From: Maribacter stanieri
GTDB taxonomy: Bacteria > Bacteroidota > Bacteroidia > Flavobacteriales > Flavobacteriaceae
Assembly (NCBI RefSeq): GCF_900112245.1
Contig: NZ_FOYX01000002.1
Location: forward strand, 248,001-312,000
Length of the DNA: 64,000 nucleotides
Direction: 5' to 3'
The notes below the pieces were generated by a model. The model was not told where the DNA came from, ran no database searches, and saw nothing but the letters and a program-made list of their open reading frames with translations. Position numbers and translations under genes: made by a program. Every line of letters begins with the position of its first letter. The stretch's first letter is position 1. Positions 39,825-49,050 of the stretch are shown piece after piece.

Positions 39825-39836
39825 TTTGCAAAAATA

Positions 39837-39866
39837 AAAAGCCCTAACATATTTGCTAGGGCTTTT
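39837..39866 (-). terminator. terminator after the Oar-like receptor
   Basis: AAAAGCCCTA (39837-39846) and TAGGGCTTTT (39857-39866) with a ten-base loop; on the minus strand the U-rich side follows the stem. Confidence 0.8.
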
Positions 39867-39885
39867 ACAACTTAATTTTAATTTC

Positions 39886-42800
39886 TTAAAAGATATATCT
39901 TAATCCTACTTGAGCTTGCCATCTAGATAACAAACTAGCGTCATATCCAAAAGTCTCAGTCAATTCTGAATTAAAAGTATATGTAGGTACATTAGTACCA
40001 GGATCAACAGTTACTCCTATTGGTTGCACATTGTTTGGTTGTTGTACCAATCCCCAATCTGAACTGATCATGTTACCAATATTCAACACATCAATACTAA
40101 ATTGAATGGTATTGGTCTTTCCTTCAGATACGGTGATTTTATAGTCTTGTAAGAACTTAACATCCCAACGCCCTCTCCAAGGTGCCAAAGCTCCGTAACG
40201 CTCAGCATACTCACCTCTACGACCACTTAAATAATCGTCTTGAGCAATATATACATCTAAAGCTGCTCCTTGACCGGTACCTGCAAATTGCATCTGACCT
40301 ATTTCTGCAGATGTAGGCACATATATAAGGTCATTAATACCAGATCCATCTCCATTAATATCTCCACCATAAGTGTAGTTGAATCTTCCACCTTCAGCGT
40401 ATTCAAAGAATGTAGAAAGTGTTGTTCCCCATTTACCATTACCGTAAACCCAGTTTTTACTAGCTACACCAATAAATCTGTGTCTATCACCATATTTAGA
40501 AGGGGCTAAAACATCTGCATTAGCATCATTTATAATCGGGTTACCCGCAAAAGCATCTGATGTAATTTCCGCTTCAATAGAATTTACATCTTTAGCATCT
40601 AAATAACTGTATGCCAACATTGTGTATAATCCCTTATCAAAAGTCTTTTGTGCTTTAAAAGAAGCATTCCAAATTCTACCTTTATTAGAGTTGGTAAAAA
40701 CATAAGGTCCTGCCCCAAAACCAAAGCTATTTAATAAATCGCCCGAGGTATAGGTTGCTCTAGTGTCAACTCCAGAAAGATTACCTGAAGGCGAAGTCAA
40801 TGCCCAGTTTTGTACATGTGGACCATTAATATCTTTTGTATATGATAAATCTGCAGTTAGCACCATACCATTATCCAAACGTTTATCTGCACCTAAATTA
40901 GTTCTCCATACTTGTGGAAATTTATAATCTGGGTCAACAGCTTGCAAGAAAAATACATCTGGAGCAGCAATTTGATTTCCTAGCCATACGAATGGGAAAC
41001 GACCTGTAAACAAACCAGAACCACCACGTAATTGTAATGAACGGTCACCGTATACATCATAATTAAAACCTACTCTTGGTGAAATTAACCAATCGTTTGT
41101 AGGCATTTCAGTATTATCAATAAATACGGTTTCTCCCGTATTTGGGTTTTGGTATGGCTGATCAGCAATTACAAAACCTCTATCTATAACATCTTGTGCT
41201 TTTGTTGCTGAATCAAAAAACAACGGCTTATCGAAACGAACACCGTATGTTAATTTAAATTTCTCACTAACATTCCATTCATCTTGAACATAAAATGCTA
41301 ATTGACCAACATTAGTTTCTGCCAAAGCCCAACCTTCGCCATCTGGTACGGCATTATTAGCGTTAAAAGTAGCTTGTGGACCTGCAAAATCATAAGTTGA
41401 TGCATCGAAATCTGCTATGTCTACACTACCAAACTTAGAAAAACCATAACTAGTTAAGTTGAACGAGTTATCGAACATAAACTTCTCTAATGAGAAACCT
41501 ACGGTATAGGTATGATCACCTTTGTAAAAGTTAAGGTTGTTCGTGATTTGAAGTACTTTTTGATCCAACCTGTTATTTGCAGAAAAAGGTTCATGACCAG
41601 CAATTATGTAATTAGAACCTTCTTTAGAAATATTGATTGAAGGTGCAGGAGTAGAAAACGGATTTCTATAATCGTTAAAATGCGTATACCCTACTTGTAA
41701 TTTATTTGATGCCGTTGCAGATAAGGATGAGTTTAATTCTACTTGAATAGATTTAAGCTCATTATTTATTTCATATCCAGAATTTTGAAATTGCAATGTA
41801 TTTGCATTTGGACCTCTGAATTGAATTGCCGTAGGGTGAGCTGGCTTTTCTTTAGATGCATTTAAGAAATTATAAATAACTGCTAAACGGTTATTATCAT
41901 TAATATTCCAGTCTAACTTAAGAAGTCCTTTTGTAGATTCTGCATCATGCGTAAAACCTTCATATGCACCTGGATCATAACCAACTGCCAATAATTGATT
42001 TCTAACAGCTATTAAATCACTTTCCAAAACTCTAGATTCATTGATAGCACCAGAACCTGTGTTTGGTACCCAACCATTTGTTCCTAAATCTGTTCGCTCA
42101 TCTCTTTCAAAGTTTGCGAAGAAAAATAATTTATTTTCAACTATTGGACCACCTATACTAACACCATATTGGCTTTGATCTAATTTAGGCTTTACTATAT
42201 CATCACCTTTAATCTTTCCACCGGTCATATCTTCATTTCTGAAAAACCCGTAAACAGTACCATGAAATTCGTTAGTTCCACTTTTAGTAACAGCATTTAC
42301 AGAAGCCCCAGTAAAGCCAGATTGTGTAACGTCATAAGGCGCCGTAGAAACTTGAATTTGTTCTATAGCATCTAAAGATATTGGCTGAGAATCAGTTTGA
42401 CCACCTGGTGTGGCTGCATCTAGTCCAAATGGGTTATTAAAAATAGCACCATCTAGTGAAAAGTTATTGAATTGGTCATTTCTACCACCAAATGAATTAC
42501 CACTTGCCGTAGGTTCTAAACGTGTAAAATCTTGTGCTGAACGAGAAATAGTTGGTAAACGAGTTAATTCTCTTCTCCCCACACTTGTTTCCGCCCCTGT
42601 ACGATCACTGCTAAATGTACCAGATCTATCAGATACAACAGTTACTTCATCTAAAGCTTGGCTTTCGCCCACTAGTTTTACATCGATGTTAAAAGTTTGC
42701 CCTAAAGATAAATCTACATCCGTTAAAGCATAAGGTTTAAAACCAACATAAGTTATTTCAACCCTGTAAGGGCCACCTACACGAAGGTTTAAAAGATTAA

Positions 42801-42993
42801 ATCTACCATCTTCATTGGTAATTGAACCGTATTTTGTACCAGTAGGAGTGTGGACGGCGACAATATTTGCGCCAAATAAGGGTTCGTTTTGGTCATCCAT
42901 TACTAAACCTCTAATATTTGAGGTAGTCACTTGACCATAAGTTGCACTTACAAAAAGTAGTAACAGCAGGTGAAAAAACAAGTTGTTTTTCAT
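39886..42993 (-). CDS. Oar-like TonB-dependent outer-membrane receptor
   Basis: A 1035-residue protein. The signal peptide (about 1-21, ending TYGQ) is followed by a carboxypeptidase-regulatory-like domain (TTSNIRGLVMDDQNEP), the plug with NQFNNFSLDGAIFNNPFG, and a long barrel ending WQAQVGLRYIF. The DVTQSGFTGASVNAVTKSGT stretch is characteristic of Oar-type receptors. The start at 42993 is chosen because the signal peptide begins there; an upstream in-frame Met would add 22 unlikely residues. No SusD-like partner is adjacent. The cargo is unknown; in Myxococcus, Oar has been linked to protein or signal transport. Confidence 0.92.
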   Translation of the reverse strand: MKNNLFFHLLLLLFVSATYGQVTTSNIRGLVMDDQNEPLFGANIVAVHTPTGTKYGSITNEDGRFNLLNLRVGGPYRVEITYVGFKPYALTDVDLSLGQTFNIDVKLVGESQALDEVTVVSDRSGTFSSDRTGAETSVGRRELTRLPTISRSAQDFTRLEPTASGNSFGGRNDQFNNFSLDGAIFNNPFGLDAATPGGQTDSQPISLDAIEQIQVSTAPYDVTQSGFTGASVNAVTKSGTNEFHGTVYGFFRNEDMTGGKIKGDDIVKPKLDQSQYGVSIGGPIVENKLFFFANFERDERTDLGTNGWVPNTGSGAINESRVLESDLIAVRNQLLAVGYDPGAYEGFTHDAESTKGLLKLDWNINDNNRLAVIYNFLNASKEKPAHPTAIQFRGPNANTLQFQNSGYEINNELKSIQVELNSSLSATASNKLQVGYTHFNDYRNPFSTPAPSINISKEGSNYIIAGHEPFSANNRLDQKVLQITNNLNFYKGDHTYTVGFSLEKFMFDNSFNLTSYGFSKFGSVDIADFDASTYDFAGPQATFNANNAVPDGEGWALAETNVGQLAFYVQDEWNVSEKFKLTYGVRFDKPLFFDSATKAQDVIDRGFVIADQPYQNPNTGETVFIDNTEMPTNDWLISPRVGFNYDVYGDRSLQLRGGSGLFTGRFPFVWLGNQIAAPDVFFLQAVDPDYKFPQVWRTNLGADKRLDNGMVLTADLSYTKDINGPHVQNWALTSPSGNLSGVDTRATYTSGDLLNSFGFGAGPYVFTNSNKGRIWNASFKAQKTFDKGLYTMLAYSYLDAKDVNSIEAEITSDAFAGNPIINDANADVLAPSKYGDRHRFIGVASKNWVYGNGKWGTTLSTFFEYAEGGRFNYTYGGDINGDGSGINDLIYVPTSAEIGQMQFAGTGQGAALDVYIAQDDYLSGRRGEYAERYGALAPWRGRWDVKFLQDYKITVSEGKTNTIQFSIDVLNIGNMISSDWGLVQQPNNVQPIGVTVDPGTNVPTYTFNSELTETFGYDASLLSRWQAQVGLRYIF

Positions 42994-43028
42994 TTTTATT
43001 GGTTTTGAATTATTTATGAGTTCTTTAA

Positions 43029-43036
43029 CAAAAATA
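43029..43036 (-). promoter_or_regulatory. -7 box for the Oar-like receptor
   Basis: Reads TATTTTTG on the minus strand, immediately downstream of the rplI terminator and 35 bases before the receptor start. Confidence 0.55.
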
Positions 43037-43040
43037 CCAA

Positions 43041-43071
43041 TAAAAAAAGAGCTATGCACGCATAGCTCTTT
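43041..43071 (-). terminator. terminator of the rpsF-rpsR-rplI operon
   Basis: AAAGAGCTATG (43046-43056), loop CACG, CATAGCTCTTT (43061-43071), with a U run on the minus strand from the A tract at 43042-43048. Confidence 0.9.
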
Positions 43072-43098
43072 GAAAGTTATTAACTTATAGAGAGTTAA

Positions 43099-43551
43099 TT
43101 ATTTTTGTTCCGCAACTACTTCGAAACCAAAATCAACAATCACCTCACGGTGTAATCTGATCTGAGCGTTGTATGGTCCAGTTCTTTTAACTGCTCCACC
43201 TTGAATGCTAATGAATTTTTTGTCGATTGAATGACCTTCTTTTTCAATTGCATCAGCTAAATCACCATTAGTAACTGATCCGAATAATTTATCGGCAGCA
43301 CCAGTTTTAGCGGTAATTTTTAATTCTAAAGCTTTCAATGCTTCTTCTACTTTCTTAGCAGCATCTACAACTTTTTTATCTTTATGTGCTCTTTGCTTTA
43401 AGTTCTCAGCTAAAACTTTTTTAGCAGAAACTGTAGCCATAGCAGCTAAGCCTTGAGGTATTAGGAAGTTTCTTCCGTACCCGTTCTTAACATTAACTAC
43501 ATCGTCTTTAAAACCTAAATTTTGTACGTCTTCTTTTAATATAAGCTCCAT
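43099..43551 (-). CDS. rplI: 50S ribosomal protein L9
   Basis: A 150-residue protein of normal length. The N-terminal domain, MELILKEDVQNLGFKDDVVNVKNGYG followed by RNFLIPQGLA, is the L9 signature. A long connecting helix and the C-terminal rRNA-binding domain follow. It is the third gene of the S6-S18-L9 operon and ends in a strong terminator. Confidence 0.98.
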   Translation of the reverse strand: MELILKEDVQNLGFKDDVVNVKNGYGRNFLIPQGLAAMATVSAKKVLAENLKQRAHKDKKVVDAAKKVEEALKALELKITAKTGAADKLFGSVTNGDLADAIEKEGHSIDKKFISIQGGAVKRTGPYNAQIRLHREVIVDFGFEVVAEQK

Positions 43552-43563
43552 GATTCTTTTCTT

Positions 43564-43860
43564 TTATTTTAATAAATCAGCAACATATGGCATTAACGCC
43601 AAATGACGAGCTCTTTTTACGGCTTGTGCCACTTTTCTTTGATACTTCAATGAAGTTCCAGTAAGTCTTCTAGGTAACAATTTACCTTGCTCGTTTACCA
43701 ACTTCAATAAAAAATCAGCATCTTTATAATCTACGTACTTAATACCAGATTTTTTAAAACGACAATACTTCTTCTTAGTGTTGGTTTCAATGTTCAGTGG
43801 AGTTAGATACCTGATCTCTCCATCTTTTTTTCCTTTTGCCTGTTGTTGTAATGTTGCCAT
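43564..43860 (-). CDS. rpsR: 30S ribosomal protein S18
   Basis: A 98-residue protein. [18 protein letters not shown] and [20 protein letters not shown], ending [12 protein letters not shown], are the conserved S18 core. The N-terminal 15 residues are a lineage extension. It pairs with S6 on the 30S platform. It lies five bases after rpsF and 12 bases before rplI. Confidence 0.98.
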   Translation of the reverse strand: MATLQQQAKGKKDGEIRYLTPLNIETNTKKKYCRFKKSGIKYVDYKDADFLLKLVNEQGKLLPRRLTGTSLKYQRKVAQAVKRARHLALMPYVADLLK

Positions 43861-43865
43861 AATAC

Positions 43866-44207
43866 TTAAGCTTTAGCGGTTTTGTTTCTTGTTCTTCTTT
43901 TTTCTGCCCATGCAACAGCGTGCTTGTCCAACTTAACGGTCAAGAATCGCATAACACGTTCATCTCTTCTAAACTCCTGTTCGTAAGGTGTAACTACCTC
44001 ACCAGAGTTAGTAAATTCAAACAAGTGGTAAAAGCCACTCTTTTTGTTTTGAATAGGATAAGCTAATTTTTTTAGCCCCCAATTCTCTTTAGCTACCATT
44101 TTGGCGCCATTGTTAATTAAGAAATCTTCGAATTTCTTAACTGTTTCCTCTATCTGAACATCAGATAGAACGGGATTCAAAATGAAAACAGTTTCGTAAT
44201 GGTTCAT
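43866..44207 (-). CDS. rpsF: 30S ribosomal protein S6
   Basis: A 113-residue protein with the S6 motifs [15 protein letters not shown] at the start, [20 protein letters not shown] in the middle and [20 protein letters not shown] near the end. It is the first gene of the operon. A -7 box lies 24 bases upstream, so the leader is only about 20 bases, too short for the S6:S18-binding leader known in other bacteria. Confidence 0.98.
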   Translation of the reverse strand: MNHYETVFILNPVLSDVQIEETVKKFEDFLINNGAKMVAKENWGLKKLAYPIQNKKSGFYHLFEFTNSGEVVTPYEQEFRRDERVMRFLTVKLDKHAVAWAEKRRTRNKTAKA

Positions 44208-44230
44208 ATTATATTTGTTTTTAAAGAGTG

Positions 44231-44238
44231 CAAAAATA
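44231..44238 (-). promoter_or_regulatory. -7 box for rpsF
   Basis: Reads TATTTTTG on the minus strand, 23 bases before the rpsF start at 44207. Confidence 0.55.
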
Positions 44239-44437
44239 GATATTTTTTTAAAATAAATATAAGAAATGCGAATATTCTTCGTTATTGAATGGTAACAACA
44301 TTAAAAATTAAACCAAATCTTAAACATATCATCATTACCAATTACACGATCAACAGCGCATTGTTCACATCTTTTGTTGCAGTTCAGCTTGTTTTTTCAG
44401 TTCTTTGTCGATGATTTAACCCCACAAATCAACCCTT

Positions 44438-45130
44438 ATGAAATTAAGAAGTATCATCGTTGACGACTCATCTATGCAAAGGATGGCCGTTGCCAAGTTG
44501 GTAAACAATCATCCTAATTTGACTATGGTAGCAGAATACAGTAATGCTATCGAAGCCAAAAATGGTATCAAGAACCATGAGATAGATCTTATTTTTCTTG
44601 ATGTTGAGATGCCAATTATTACAGGATTCGACCTACTCGAGTCATTAGAAAACAGTCCTCAGGTAATTTTAATTACCGGTAAACCAGATTATGCGCTTAA
44701 AGCATTTGACTATGACGTAACGGATTATTTACATAAACCGATTACTATGGCACGTTTTGATGCATCTGTTAAAAGAGCTGTAGCAAATTACGAACAATTG
44801 CACAGAGTCAATGAAGACGAAGAGCATATTTTTGTAAAGAGTAATCTTAAGAAAAGAAAAGTTATTTTAAATGATATTAAGTGGATTGAAGCTCTTGGTG
44901 ACTACATTAAGTTGGTAACTGATGAAGCAAATATCGTAATCTTATCAACAATGAAGTCTTTTGAAAAGCAATTGCCAGAAGATAAGTTTTTAAGAATTCA
45001 CAAATCATACATCATTAACCTTGAAAAGGTTGAAAAATTCAACAGTAAAAATGTTGAAGTTAGCGGTAGATCTATTCCGTTAAGTAGAAATAAAAAGACA
45101 GAACTAGCCGAAGCGCTTAGTAACGTATAA
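44438..45130 (+). CDS. LytTR-family response regulator
   Basis: A 230-residue regulator. The receiver domain (about 1-115) has IIVDDSSMQR (Asp9, Asp10), the phosphorylation site Asp55 in IFLDVEMP, and Lys in YLHKPI. The LytTR DNA-binding domain (about 130-230) has WIEALGDYIKLVT and FLRIHKSYIINLEKVE. No histidine kinase is adjacent, so its partner is encoded elsewhere; in Bacteroidota that is usually a YehU/LytS-type kinase. It ends in a bidirectional terminator shared with priA. Confidence 0.93.
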   Translation: MKLRSIIVDDSSMQRMAVAKLVNNHPNLTMVAEYSNAIEAKNGIKNHEIDLIFLDVEMPIITGFDLLESLENSPQVILITGKPDYALKAFDYDVTDYLHKPITMARFDASVKRAVANYEQLHRVNEDEEHIFVKSNLKKRKVILNDIKWIEALGDYIKLVTDEANIVILSTMKSFEKQLPEDKFLRIHKSYIINLEKVEKFNSKNVEVSGRSIPLSRNKKTELAEALSNV

Positions 45131-45152
45131 TATATGGTATAAATTTACTTTT

Positions 45153-45183
45153 AAAAAAGACCGCTAATTAGCGGTCTTTTTTT
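45153..45183. terminator. bidirectional terminator between LytTR gene and priA
   Basis: The palindrome AAAAAAGACCGCTAA/TTAGCGGTCTTTTTT (45153-45182) carries A and T tracts on both sides, so it can stop transcription in both directions. Confidence 0.9.
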
Positions 45184-45185
45184 GT

Positions 45186-47642
45186 TTATATATGATCTAC
45201 ATTATAGATGACCCTTACACCTCTATACATTGCAACAGATTTAAATGATTTTTCTATTCTTCTAATATTCGCTTTTGTCTGTGCTAAAGAATGTACTTTT
45301 TGCACCTTAATAACGATGTGTTTTAAATATTGATTTCGAATACGAGCCACTGGCGGATATTCAGGTCCCAATACCGTACCTCCAAAATTAGAACGTAACG
45401 CGCCAGAAAACCAATCGGCAGCTTCATTTAAAACATTATAGTTTTTATGCTTGAAAGTAATTTTTATAATTCTATTTACTGGCGGATATTTAAACTGCTC
45501 TCTTTCATATAGCTGTTCTTTATACATACCTTCATAATCACTATTGGTCACTTGTTTTAAAATCTGATGATAAGGATTATAAGTTTGAATTACTACGCGA
45601 CCTCTCTTTTTGGTACGCCCTGCCCTACCCGATACCTGTGTCAATAATTGATAGGTTCTTTCATGAGCACGATAATCAGGAAAGTTCAGTAATGAATCTG
45701 CATTCATTACACCTACTAAATTTACATTCCTAAAATCAAGACCTTTAGTAACCATCTGCGTTCCTACCAAAATATCTAGCTCTTGCTGCTCAAATGCGGT
45801 TATAATTTTTTCATAACCATGTTTGCCTCGTGTGGTATCCAAATCCATTCGTCCAACCTTAGCATCAGGAAAAAGTGCTGTTACTTCTTTTTCAATTTGC
45901 TCCGTTCCAAAACCCTTGGTATCTAATTCAGAACTACCACAAGCAAAACAACTTTCTGGTAAGGCTGTGTGATGACCACAGTAATGGCAACGCAGTTGAT
46001 TTCTATATTGGTGATATGTTAAACTAACATCACAATTAGGACATTGTGGAGAGTGACCACATGTTAAGCATTCCATTAACGGCGCAAATCCCCGTCTATT
46101 CTGAAATAGTATGATTTGCGCACCATCCTTTAACGTTTCTTCCATTTCAAGAAAAAGTCGTTCAGAAAAATGCCCTTTCATCTTTCTTTTTCTTGATTCT
46201 TCCTTAATATCTACTAACTCCATTTCAGGCATTAACACATTACCATAACGCCTAGTTATTTCAGCATAACCGTATTTACCCGTTTGCGCGTTGTGATACG
46301 TTTCTACACTTGGTGTTGCTGAGCCTAAAAGAATATTTGCTTTATGAAGATGACCTAACACAATTGCCGCATCTCTTGCATGATATCTTGGTGCGGGATC
46401 AAATTGTTTAAATGAACTTTCATGTTCTTCATCTACAATAACCAACCCCAACTTACTAAATGGCAAATACATTGCTGACCTTGCCCCTATCACTAATTGC
46501 GCCTTTGGCTTTGATTGCAAAACATTCTGCCAAACTTCTACTCGCTCTTGTACGTTATATTTTGAATGATAAATTGCGATTTTTTCACCAAAATATTCTT
46601 GCAGCCTGCTTATTAGCTGTGTAGTCAATGCAATTTCCGGCAATAGATACAGCGCTTGCAATCCTTTTTCCAGGCACTCTTCTATTAATTTTACATAGAC
46701 TTCTGTCTTACCCGAAGATGTTACCCCTTTTAATAAGGTAACTTTATTTTCCCCGAATGCCGACTTAATATCAACTAAGGCAGCTTCTTGAAATTCGTTT
46801 AAATCTTTAGTTTCGGAATTGTCACTTTCTCCATCATAACTAACCCGATCGGTTTTAATAAAGTATTCTTCTAGAATACCTTTATCAACCAAAGTCTTTA
46901 TAATTGCCTTTGAAGTGTTGCTTAATTTTTCAAGCTCACTAACTTTAATTGGTTTTTGACTTTTTGCCTGCAGTTGAAATAGAGAAAGAACGACTTGACT
47001 TTGCTTAGGTGCTCTAGTCAGTGAATTTAAAAGTTCTTCTAATTTTTCATCAGATGCATGTTCTTCTCCCAATTTAACATATCGTACCAACTTAGGTTTA
47101 TACTGTTCATACACCTCTTCTTTAAGTACAATTACTTTTTTCTCTAGTAATCGCTGTAAAATTGGCAGTACATTTTTTCTTTCAACAATGGCAGAAACTT
47201 CCTGAACCTTAAGTATAGACTGATGCTGAAGTGCTTCAAAAACTAAGAATTCATCATCTAAAAGCTCATTCTCATCAATATCATATTCAGTATTTCTAAG
47301 TACCAGGGTTTCACTTTCTAGTAAAAAAGCTCCTGGTAAGGCACTACGTACAACTTCACCCAATGTGCACATATAATAGGTAGCTATCCATTCCCAATGC
47401 TTTAATTGAGTAGCATTTACAATAGGATAATCGTCTAGTATTTCATGTATCTCCTTTGCTTCATAAGCTTCTGGCGGATTTTGATGAACACTAAAAATAA
47501 TACCGGTATATATCTTGGATTTACCAAATGGCACGGCTACTCGCATACCTGGCTGTAGTATCTTAGCCTCCTCTTCAGTTATACTATAGGTAAAACTAAG
47601 CTCTAAAGGAATTGGTAATATTACATTAATAAAGTTTGCCAT
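45186..47642 (-). CDS. priA: primosomal protein N', replication restart helicase
   Basis: An 818-residue superfamily 2 helicase. The N-terminal 3'-DNA-binding domain is followed by Walker A GVTSSGKTEVY, the DEEH box, motif III GSATPSVE, and a zinc-binding region with four CxxC pairs (from CLTCGHSPQCPNC to CFACGS). Motif VI is LLTQVSGRAGR. It reloads the replisome at stalled forks. The start at 47642 (MANFINVILPIPL) is chosen; an upstream in-frame Met would overlap the DUF2147 gene. It is the last gene of the nadC-brkB-DUF2147-priA run. Confidence 0.96.
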   Translation of the reverse strand: MANFINVILPIPLELSFTYSITEEEAKILQPGMRVAVPFGKSKIYTGIIFSVHQNPPEAYEAKEIHEILDDYPIVNATQLKHWEWIATYYMCTLGEVVRSALPGAFLLESETLVLRNTEYDIDENELLDDEFLVFEALQHQSILKVQEVSAIVERKNVLPILQRLLEKKVIVLKEEVYEQYKPKLVRYVKLGEEHASDEKLEELLNSLTRAPKQSQVVLSLFQLQAKSQKPIKVSELEKLSNTSKAIIKTLVDKGILEEYFIKTDRVSYDGESDNSETKDLNEFQEAALVDIKSAFGENKVTLLKGVTSSGKTEVYVKLIEECLEKGLQALYLLPEIALTTQLISRLQEYFGEKIAIYHSKYNVQERVEVWQNVLQSKPKAQLVIGARSAMYLPFSKLGLVIVDEEHESSFKQFDPAPRYHARDAAIVLGHLHKANILLGSATPSVETYHNAQTGKYGYAEITRRYGNVLMPEMELVDIKEESRKRKMKGHFSERLFLEMEETLKDGAQIILFQNRRGFAPLMECLTCGHSPQCPNCDVSLTYHQYRNQLRCHYCGHHTALPESCFACGSSELDTKGFGTEQIEKEVTALFPDAKVGRMDLDTTRGKHGYEKIITAFEQQELDILVGTQMVTKGLDFRNVNLVGVMNADSLLNFPDYRAHERTYQLLTQVSGRAGRTKKRGRVVIQTYNPYHQILKQVTNSDYEGMYKEQLYEREQFKYPPVNRIIKITFKHKNYNVLNEAADWFSGALRSNFGGTVLGPEYPPVARIRNQYLKHIVIKVQKVHSLAQTKANIRRIEKSFKSVAMYRGVRVIYNVDHI

Positions 47643-47644
47643 AT

Positions 47645-48085
47645 TTATCCTTCCACTCGCACCCAAGTTTGGGTTCTAAAGATAAAAGCCAAATATCCTC
47701 TCACCTTTAATTCATTCGAATTATCAGGATTCAACCATATTTTAAAACGGAATGTCATGGCTTGTTCTGGATCAAAGAGTCTTTTACCTTTCCATTCACC
47801 ATCATCATGAAGTTTACCTGCAGTAATAATTTCCATTCCTTCTACGGGTTTATCTTTTAAATCTCCATCACATTTTACACAAGTAACTCCTTCTTTACCT
47901 TCTTCTAAGATTTTTATGACCTTACCATACATTAACCCTTCTTTTTTATAAATTTCAATAACACCTTTAGGCAAACCGGTACGATCATCAATAGTTTTCC
48001 ACTTACCAAAAACGGATTGTGCAGAAATGCTCATTGAAATAAATAATGTAAAGAGAATACTTAATTGTACAGTTTTGTTTATCAT
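47645..48085 (-). CDS. DUF2147 exported protein
   Basis: A 146-residue protein with a signal peptide (about 1-22, ending SAQS). It has SVFGKWKTIDDRTGLPKGVI, then the CVKCDG pair with two Cys, and later GKRLFDPEQAMTFRFKIWL, all of which fit DUF2147, a small beta-rich periplasmic family of unknown function. Its start overlaps the brkB stop by four bases (ATGA), and priA begins two bases after its stop. Confidence 0.85.
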   Translation of the reverse strand: MINKTVQLSILFTLFISMSISAQSVFGKWKTIDDRTGLPKGVIEIYKKEGLMYGKVIKILEEGKEGVTCVKCDGDLKDKPVEGMEIITAGKLHDDGEWKGKRLFDPEQAMTFRFKIWLNPDNSNELKVRGYLAFIFRTQTWVRVEG

Positions 48086-49050
48086 TCTTTTTTTGTGATT
48101 TTGCGTAATGTGTTGAGAGATGCGTTCAGTTCAAACCCAAGTAGCAATATATTAGAATTTAACCAGATGTAGACCATTAAAATTAATAATCCACCTAATG
48201 CACCATATAATTCATTGTATCTAGCAAATTTTTCCACGTAGATACCAAAAAGATATGAGGTAATTAAAAACAACGTTGTAGTCATCAAAGCTCCAAAAGA
48301 AAAGAATTTTGCTTGCCTTCCTTCCCTCGTTCCAAAGTAATACAGAATTGCTGTAGTGAAATAAGATAATATTATAAAGAATAACACTTTTGCTATCTGC
48401 ACACCTACCACTTCATCTTCACCTAAAATATAACCACCTTGTTTTGCTGCGAATTCAGATAAGTAACCAAGTACATAGAATTCAAAATATATAAACGCCA
48501 CAAAGCCCACTAAAATTAAAATAGATAATATTAAACCTACCATTAATGCATACAGGTATTGTCTAAAAAAATGTCGTGTTAGATCAATATGATATGATGT
48601 TTCAAACCCTCCAAAAATAGCGTTTACGCCATTTGCCACTAAAAAAATAGAAAGTAAAAATGAAGAAGAAAGTAAACCTCCTCGTTTCTGATCTTTAATT
48701 TGTTGAAATACCTCCCCAAAATAATCACCTGTAGCATTTGGTAAGAATGACTCTAAAAACAATCGAAATTGCACTTCAAAATCACCATGTTCAATACTTA
48801 TATATGGCAATAAAAAAGGTACCAAAGTAACCATAAATATAATCAACGGAAACAAAGCCATAAACAAGCTAAAAGCAATGGCACTGGCGCGAGTAGAAAG
48901 CGTACCTCTTAAAATACCAAGTACATACATCTCTATAAGGTCATACACAGAAAGCCCTTCAAAACCTGGTAATCTAATTTTTTTCAAAAACAGAACAAAC
49001 CAATTTATGATAGGAATCTTTTCTAATTTTTCTTCGACCTCTAAAGACAT
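48082..49050 (-). CDS. YihY/BrkB-family inner-membrane protein
   Basis: A 322-residue membrane protein with about six transmembrane segments between residues 60 and 310. The family signatures are TLSTRASAIAFSLFMALFP near residue 55 and LYGALGGLLILMVYIWLNSN near residue 285. The family was once called ribonuclease BN in error; the function remains uncertain. It follows nadC with no gap and overlaps DUF2147, so it is in the middle of the operon. Confidence 0.9.
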   Translation of the reverse strand: MSLEVEEKLEKIPIINWFVLFLKKIRLPGFEGLSVYDLIEMYVLGILRGTLSTRASAIAFSLFMALFPLIIFMVTLVPFLLPYISIEHGDFEVQFRLFLESFLPNATGDYFGEVFQQIKDQKRGGLLSSSFLLSIFLVANGVNAIFGGFETSYHIDLTRHFFRQYLYALMVGLILSILILVGFVAFIYFEFYVLGYLSEFAAKQGGYILGEDEVVGVQIAKVLFFIILSYFTTAILYYFGTREGRQAKFFSFGALMTTTLFLITSYLFGIYVEKFARYNELYGALGGLLILMVYIWLNSNILLLGFELNASLNTLRKITKKE

